Shown: one piece after another, positions 7,449 through 10,559 of the stretch
How positions within the stretch are numbered: position 1 is the first letter of the stretch
How the letters are laid out: each line of letters begins with the position of its first letter
NCBI GenBank assembly: GCA_964574335.1
Contig: CAZNNH010000204.1
Coordinates: 1-10,559 of the forward strand
DNA: 10,559 nt
Direction of reading: 5' to 3'
Origin: CAZNNH01 sp964574335
GTDB taxonomy: Bacteria; Acidobacteriota; Vicinamibacteria; Fen-336
Program-made: the position numbers and the translations under genes
Notes under the pieces: generated by a model
The model's database searches: none
What the model saw: the letters and a program-made list of their open reading frames with translations, nothing else
Told to the model about the DNA's origin: nothing

Positions 7449-7669
7449 GACGACAGCGAGGAAGGCGAGGTAGCGCCTACTGGGACGTCCGCGCATCTCG
7501 CCCCGCAGCACTCGGCCGCACTCTTCCGAGGCCAAGGGGTCCGATGCGGTGACACACCGATGGTCGCGGGCCGGGCCGGGAATGATGGATCCGTCGGTAC
7601 AGGCGTGACGCCCCTGAGGGATGGATCGCGGGACGCAGTCGCGCTGCACGCTCGTCTGGGGCGGCGCGG

Positions 7670-8401
7670 CTACGGACTGGTGGCCTGCCCCAGGTGGCCG
7701 CGAGACGCCTCCCGGACCTCGGACGTGCCGTCCCGTGGCCGGCAGTATCGTTGCATCACCTCCGTGCCGTACTCCCGTTCGGCCAGGTAGCCGTTGTGGG
7801 GCCGGCACAGAAGACGAATGTTCCCCACGCTGTGGTGGCCGCCCCGACCGAACGGCGTGCCGTCGTGGTGAAACTCGAGCCGGTGGCGTGCCGTGCACCG
7901 GTTGCCCAGGGCGTCGACGAACGTGCAGCGCCCGCCGTCGTGCTTGTGGACCGAGCGCCTCACCGCCGCCGGGATGTGGCGGTTCTTCGGCGTCGTGTCC
8001 GTCTCGGCCAGGCCCTTCCGAGGCGCCTTCACCTGGGCGAAGCGCCGCGCCTCGAGCCGCTCCAGCTTCTCGGTCACCGCCGCCTCGATCACCGCGGCCA
8101 GGTCGACACCGGGCTTCGAGAAGCGCATCAGTGCCTCCAGCCGCCGCAGCTTGTCGCGAAGCTCGGCGCTGGCGGTGAACTCGACCTTGTAGCGGGCAGC
8201 TCCCAGCGGCTTCACCGCCGGCGGCCGGCTCGGCTGTGCTCTGTCTGGACAGAGTTGGAGGCTGGGTCGGGGAGCCGGTGCAGGGGGAGCGAGTGGCGGC
8301 CCCGGGACCGCGGCCTGCGATGCAGAGCCATCCGACCTTGCGCTTCCACCATGGGTCAGGCCGAGCTGCGGCCCGTCAGCCGGAGACGCGGCCGGCGCCG
8401 C
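7670..8401 (-). CDS. HNH endonuclease, C-terminal part (5' end lost at the assembly gap)
   Basis: This is the nuclease part of an HNH endonuclease of the type with an N-terminal helical region and a C-terminal HNH domain. The frame is open from 8401 to the stop at 7670-7672. A GTG at 8215 begins a 181-residue stretch, but the Pro/Ala-rich run upstream (8216-8401) looks like the usual linker between the two domains, so the true gene probably starts further upstream. Counting from the GTG, residues 8-30 hold the conserved segment ARYKVEFTASAELRDKLRRL. The HNH core is C97, C107, H116-H117, N132, C137 and H140 (RLEFHH, then SVGNIRLLCRPHN), giving catalytic His, the structural Asn and probable zinc ligands. 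Family members are often present in many copies; their role (mobile, defensive or repair) is not settled. Its likely N-terminal half is at 8531-8845, across the gap. An in-frame stop lies at 8402-8404, so the part next to the gap does not read through. Confidence 0.75.
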   Translation of the reverse strand, partial: AAPAASPADGPQLGLTHGGSARSDGSASQAAVPGPPLAPPAPAPRPSLQLCPDRAQPSRPPAVKPLGAARYKVEFTASAELRDKLRRLEALMRFSKPGVDLAAVIEAAVTEKLERLEARRFAQVKAPRKGLAETDTTPKNRHIPAAVRRSVHKHDGGRCTFVDALGNRCTARHRLEFHHDGTPFGRGGHHSVGNIRLLCRPHNGYLAEREYGTEVMQRYCRPRDGTSEVREASRGHLGQATSP

Positions 8402-8425
8402 TCACATGAAGGCGGCCGTCCGCGA
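8371..8425. repeat. 55-bp block identical to 8526-8580 (left side of gap)
   Basis: This sequence, beginning GCCCGTCAGCCGG and ending CCGTCCGCGA, is identical over all 55 bp to 8526-8580, and both copies touch the N run or lie directly beside it. Length 55 equals a k-mer size used by common short-read assemblers, so the duplicate is best explained as the shared end of two neighbouring contigs, not a biological repeat. Confidence 0.9.
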
Positions 8426-8525
8426 NNNNNNNNNNNNNNNNNNNNNNNNNNNNNNNNNNNNNNNNNNNNNNNNNNNNNNNNNNNNNNNNNNNNNNNNNNN
8501 NNNNNNNNNNNNNNNNNNNNNNNNN
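8426..8525. other. Assembly gap of exactly 100 N
   Basis: All 100 positions are N, the conventional length for a gap of unknown size. It lies inside the HNH gene and is flanked on both sides by the same 55-bp sequence, so its real length may be zero. Confidence 0.99.
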
Positions 8526-8580
8526 GCCCGTCAGCCGGAGACGCGGCCGGCGCCGCTCACATGAAGGCGGCCGTCCGCGA
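8526..8580. repeat. 55-bp block identical to 8371-8425 (right side of gap)
   Basis: This is the second copy of the 55-bp block. On the minus strand it encodes the ADGRLHVSG stretch of the HNH N-terminal fragment in the fragment's frame. In the HNH-domain frame the same block contains a stop (8402-8404 in the left copy), so the two gene parts use it in different frames. Confidence 0.9.
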
Positions 8581-8845
8581 GCATCGGCAGGACCAGCGGG
8601 TACCGTCTCGCGACGCGGGCGGCGGTGATCCGCAGATAGGCCTCGGCGTCCGTGAGGTCGAGGACCTCGACGCAGTAGGCGTGCATCGAGGGCTTGGCCT
8701 GCTCCAGGTACAGGCGGCGCGCGTCGACCTCGCCGATGTGGGCCACCAGCTCGGCGTCGACCCGGCGCGACTGTCGCGCCAGGGCCAACAGGCGATGAAG
8801 CAGCTCGTCGTCCGATAGGGAGTGCAGGTCGGTCATGACGCTCAT
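8531..8845 (-). pseudogene. N-terminal fragment of the HNH endonuclease gene
   Basis: These 104 residues match the N-terminal region of the same HNH family, as I know it: SLSDDELLHRLLALARQS, then VAHIGEVDARRLYLEQA, a PSMHAYCVEVL stretch and LTDAEAYLRITAARVARRYP, ending LADGRLHVSG. ATG 8845 is the first in-frame ATG below a TATATT box; ATG 8836 would start at MTDLHSL, nearer the usual family start. The frame stops at 8531-8533, inside the 55-bp block that flanks the gap and only about 14 residues after LADGRLHV, where the family normally continues for roughly 60 more residues into a linker. The fragment is therefore broken, either by assembly or by real decay. It is grouped with the HNH part at 7670-8401 by family and order, not by a continuous frame. 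Confidence 0.65.
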
Positions 8846-8851
8846 GCCTGG

Positions 8852-8857
8852 AATATA
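8852..8857 (-). promoter_or_regulatory. Possible -10 box of a leaderless HNH transcript
   Basis: On the minus strand TATATT (5 of 6 matches to TATAAT) ends 6 nt before ATG 8845, the spacing seen for leaderless transcripts whose first base is the start codon. It is a rare AT-rich island in this DNA. The -35 position at 17-bp spacing (TGTGGG) is poor, and no Shine-Dalgarno site lies close to either ATG. Confidence 0.3.
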
Positions 8858-9311
8858 CGCAGCCCTTTTCGGAGCCCACAGGAGCGCCACGGTTGCAGCG
8901 TACGGAAGAGGCCGCCGGTTTGAGACGATCAGCTCCGTGGCACCGAAGCACCGGTCACCTGCGAGTTGCACGCGCCATTTCGCGTTGCTGCATTCGCACT
9001 GAGCGGGAGGGCCCTCCGAACTTGTCAAGTGGAAAGTGAAGAGAAGCACACTCGAGTTGGCGACCCTCGCGCAGCACAGCGCGATGCGTAGGCGCCGCTG
9101 CCGGTACGACTCGAGATGCGGAACATGACCGGCCTGGAGGCTCCGGAGCTGGCGGGACCGACCCACAGGCTGGTGGCAACGGAACAACGGATGCCGGCGC
9201 CGGCTCATCGTGGCTCCGTCGTCGCGGGGAGCCCAGTGATGAAGCAAGGAGTGCCGCACTCCGTCACCTTCAGTGGTCCCTGCCGTGCGCCCGGCCGCAA
9301 CGCGCACGCGT

Positions 9312-9348
9312 GCCGGCTGTCCGCGCGCAGCGCCGGCTGTCGTTGACG
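9312..9348 (+). promoter_or_regulatory. Direct repeat plus possible -35 element upstream of the Sel1/HEAT gene
   Basis: GCCGGCTGTC occurs at 9312-9321 and again at 9332-9341, 20 bp apart start to start (about two helical turns). One base later TTGACG (9343-9348) resembles a -35 box. At 17-bp spacing the -10 would be GAGACT (9366-9371), only 3 of 6 matches. It could be an operator and promoter for the gene at 9463, or chance in GC-rich DNA. Confidence 0.2.
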
Positions 9349-9452
9349 TGTCCTGCCCTTTCAGGGAGACTCGGGCGGCCGCTGGAGGCAGCTCGTGGAG
9401 ACCGTACCTCGGGCTGGCCCGCGACCCGGCGCCGACGCCGTTGACGAAGGCG

Positions 9453-9460
9453 GGAGGAGA
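9453..9460 (+). promoter_or_regulatory. Strong ribosome binding site of the Sel1/HEAT gene
   Basis: GGAGGAGA ends two bases before ATG 9463, with the GGAGG core 5 nt from it. It is one of the best Shine-Dalgarno sites in the window and fixes the start of a gene whose end is not in view. Confidence 0.65.
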
Positions 9461-9462
9461 CC

Positions 9463-10559
9463 ATGAGGGTGGCGGTGATTCTGCTCGGGTGCTTGCTCGC
9501 CTCGCTGCCGGCCTCGCCAGAGGCCCACCCGCAGGCCCACCCACAGGCCGACCCACAGGCCGACCCACAGGCCGACCCACAGGCCGACCCACAGGCTCAC
9601 CCGGAGGCCACGCCGCAGGCGCACCCGCGGGCCACGAATGGGGACGCGGGTCCCGAGGCGCGCTGCGACAGTGGCGAAGCCGAGGCCTGCTTCGAGCTGG
9701 CGTGGCGCTACCAGGACGGAGCGGGTCGCCCTCGGGACAGGGATCGGGCCCTCGTGCTGTTCCGGCGAGCGTGCGAGCTCGAGGACGCGCGTGGCTGCGT
9801 TTTCCCGTGCGTAGCGGGGGATGCAGGGGCGTGCAAGCAGGCAAGGCTCAAGAACGAGGCGGCTCTGGCGGCCTTGCGTGAGGCCTATGGCGGCCTCGCC
9901 CCTGGCGAGCGCCAGAAGCGGGTGGAAGAATCGAAGGACACGCTGTTTGTCGGTGCGGTGGCATGGTGCGACGGGGACCTGGCCGTCAAGAAGCAGGCGT
10001 GCGCCCGGCTGGCGCGGCTCATGAGAGACGAAAGGGATCCTGGCCGACGCCTGTGGGTGGCCTACCACGGGGACGCCGGCAGCGCGGCGATGCTGCGGGA
10101 ACTGGTGGGTGATCGGGACCCGAAGGTGCGCTGGGCGGCTGTCTGGCGGCTCTACACGCTGGGGCTCAGGGTGGAGGAGACCCTGGTGGATCTCGCGGCA
10201 CGGGACCCCGACCGGGACATCCGCGTCTCGGCGGCGTGGGGCCTGACGGAGCAGGCCGCGATCGCGAAGCTGGTCCAGCGGGCGCGGGACGGGGAGGTGC
10301 GGGGCATCGCTCTCCAGCAACTGACGGACCAGCGAGAGCTGGCGCGGATCGCCTTGGAGGACGGAGACGAGGAGGTGCGGCTCGAGGCCATAGAGAAGGT
10401 GGAGGATCAGGCGGTCCTGGCGCGTGTCGCGAGGGAGGACCGTGTTGATCTCAACCGGCATGCGGCTGGCTCCAGAGTGAAGGATCCCGTGCTACTGGCG
10501 AGTCTGGCCAGCGACCACTCTGTGGACCGCGAGGTGCGGCGGTCGGCGATCTTGAGCGA
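9463..10559 (+). CDS. Secreted Sel1-like / HEAT-repeat protein, 3' end outside the window
   Basis: An open frame runs from ATG 9463 to the right edge (365 complete codons, no stop). Layout: a probable signal peptide (1 to about 17; hydrophobic AVILLGCLLASLPA); nine tetrapeptides of the form (Q/E)A(H/D/T)P at 20-55; a Cys-rich Sel1-like segment (64-128) with FELAWRYQDGAG and ALVLFRRACELEDARGC; a helical stretch (129-205); then at least six short HEAT-like units (208-365), for example VGDRDPKVRWAAVWRL, ARDPDRDIRVSAAWGL and LEDGDEEVRLEAIEKV. Cysteines come in pairs 8 residues apart (C68/C76, C104/C112, C116/C124), as in the disulfide-bonded Sel1 proteins of the Hcp type, which fits an oxidising location outside the cytoplasm. 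LLGC at 7-10 resembles a lipobox but lies too near the N-terminus to be convincing. Both repeat classes bind proteins; no enzymatic motif is seen. Partner and role are unknown. It is separate from the Amr cluster. Confidence 0.8.
   Translation, partial: MRVAVILLGCLLASLPASPEAHPQAHPQADPQADPQADPQADPQAHPEATPQAHPRATNGDAGPEARCDSGEAEACFELAWRYQDGAGRPRDRDRALVLFRRACELEDARGCVFPCVAGDAGACKQARLKNEAALAALREAYGGLAPGERQKRVEESKDTLFVGAVAWCDGDLAVKKQACARLARLMRDERDPGRRLWVAYHGDAGSAAMLRELVGDRDPKVRWAAVWRLYTLGLRVEETLVDLAARDPDRDIRVSAAWGLTEQAAIAKLVQRARDGEVRGIALQQLTDQRELARIALEDGDEEVRLEAIEKVEDQAVLARVAREDRVDLNRHAAGSRVKDPVLLASLASDHSVDREVRRSAILS
9520..9627 (+). repeat. 12-bp coding minisatellite, nine units
   Basis: Nine consecutive 12-bp units lie in frame with the Sel1/HEAT gene. 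Units 3-6 (9544-9591) are four identical copies of CAGGCCGACCCA; the others differ at one to four bases, and a degenerate tenth follows at 9628-9639. Encoded tetrapeptides in order are EAHP, QAHP, QADP four times, QAHP, EATP and QAHP. Because 12 is a multiple of 3, copy-number change would lengthen or shorten the spacer without a frameshift. Confidence 0.92.

Larger units (their letters stand above)
8846..9462. other. Intergenic region between divergent genes, no gene recognised
   Basis: About 617 bp separate the HNH fragment from the Sel1/HEAT gene. Open frames of 60-76 codons exist on both strands, but none has a ribosome site, a recognisable protein pattern or a neighbour that would explain it. 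The stretch near 9021-9050 is less GC-rich than its surroundings. It contains the possible TATATT box near the left end, and a 10-bp direct repeat followed by TTGACG near 9312-9348. I see no tRNA, CRISPR array or clear terminator. Confidence 0.5.

Noticed and set aside
7463..7478. Hairpin AGGCG-AGGTAG-CGCCT as a terminator after the last operon gene
   Set aside because: Short stem and no T-run. The position is right but the structure is too weak.
8371..8580. 55-bp direct repeats as attachment or target-site duplications of a mobile element
   Set aside because: Between them lies only an N run of the conventional 100 length; the repeat length matches an assembler k-mer and no integrase or transposase is nearby.
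9116..9346. 76-codon plus-strand frame in the intergenic region
   Set aside because: No ribosome site, no motif and composition like the surrounding non-coding DNA.
9490..9492. Lipoprotein cysteine (LLGC, Cys10) in the Sel1/HEAT protein
   Set aside because: Cys10 leaves a signal of only nine residues, shorter than normal lipoprotein signals, and the hydrophobic stretch continues after it.
9273..9881. Plus-strand frame with a Gly-Arg-Pro-Thr repeat
   Set aside because: It is another frame of the same minisatellite; it lacks domains on either side and overlaps the supported gene.
9361..10461. 366-codon minus-strand frame with a Trp-Val-Gly-Leu repeat
   Set aside because: The repeat is the reverse reading of the 12-bp minisatellite. 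The plus-strand frame has a ribosome site, signal peptide, Sel1 and HEAT patterns, so it is the coding one.

Overview
The window is a GC-rich bacterial sequence. An outer-membrane beta-barrel gene with a signal peptide, a lipoprotein signal and a twin-arginine (Tat) signal point to a Gram-negative cell. Closely packed Amr genes, a FadL-like porin, and an HNH endonuclease of a kind often found in many copies in deltaproteobacterial, myxobacterial and acidobacterial genomes fit that broad area. No rRNA or other phylogenetic marker is present, so the phylum is inferred. A run of exactly 100 N flanked by an exact 55-bp duplication shows the window comes from a scaffolded short-read draft, probably a metagenome bin.

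Region 1 (about 92-7448, all + strand) looks like one operon: a FadL/OmpP1-type outer-membrane protein; a Tat-signal radical SAM enzyme (AmrS); a lipoprotein that fuses Memo (AmrB) to AMMECR1 (AmrA); a 717-residue membrane protein with a spermidine-synthase-like SAM-binding domain between two multi-span halves; and two small membrane proteins of unknown function. The Amr fusion overlaps the synthase-like gene by 4 bp (GTGA), and that gene overlaps the next by 4 bp (ATGA), which suggests translational coupling. The Amr trio is a known conserved set whose reaction is, to my knowledge, unsettled. Here both Amr proteins carry export signals, and their partners are envelope proteins, so the set appears to act at or outside the inner membrane. 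This is the most interesting system in the window.

Region 2 (about 7670-8845, - strand) is an HNH endonuclease gene broken by the assembly gap. The N-terminal helical part and the C-terminal HNH part lie on opposite sides. If the duplicated 55 bp are merged, the halves are in different frames and the usual middle segment is missing, so the gene is either misassembled or decayed.

Region 3 (8846-9462) is about 600 bp of apparently non-coding DNA between divergent genes. It holds a TATATT box just upstream of the HNH start and a 10-bp direct repeat on the other side.

Region 4 (9463 to the right edge, + strand) is a partial gene for a secreted repeat protein: signal peptide, nine tetrapeptide repeats encoded by a 12-bp minisatellite, a cysteine-rich Sel1-like segment and at least six short HEAT-like repeats. 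It has a strong ribosome binding site and runs off the window.
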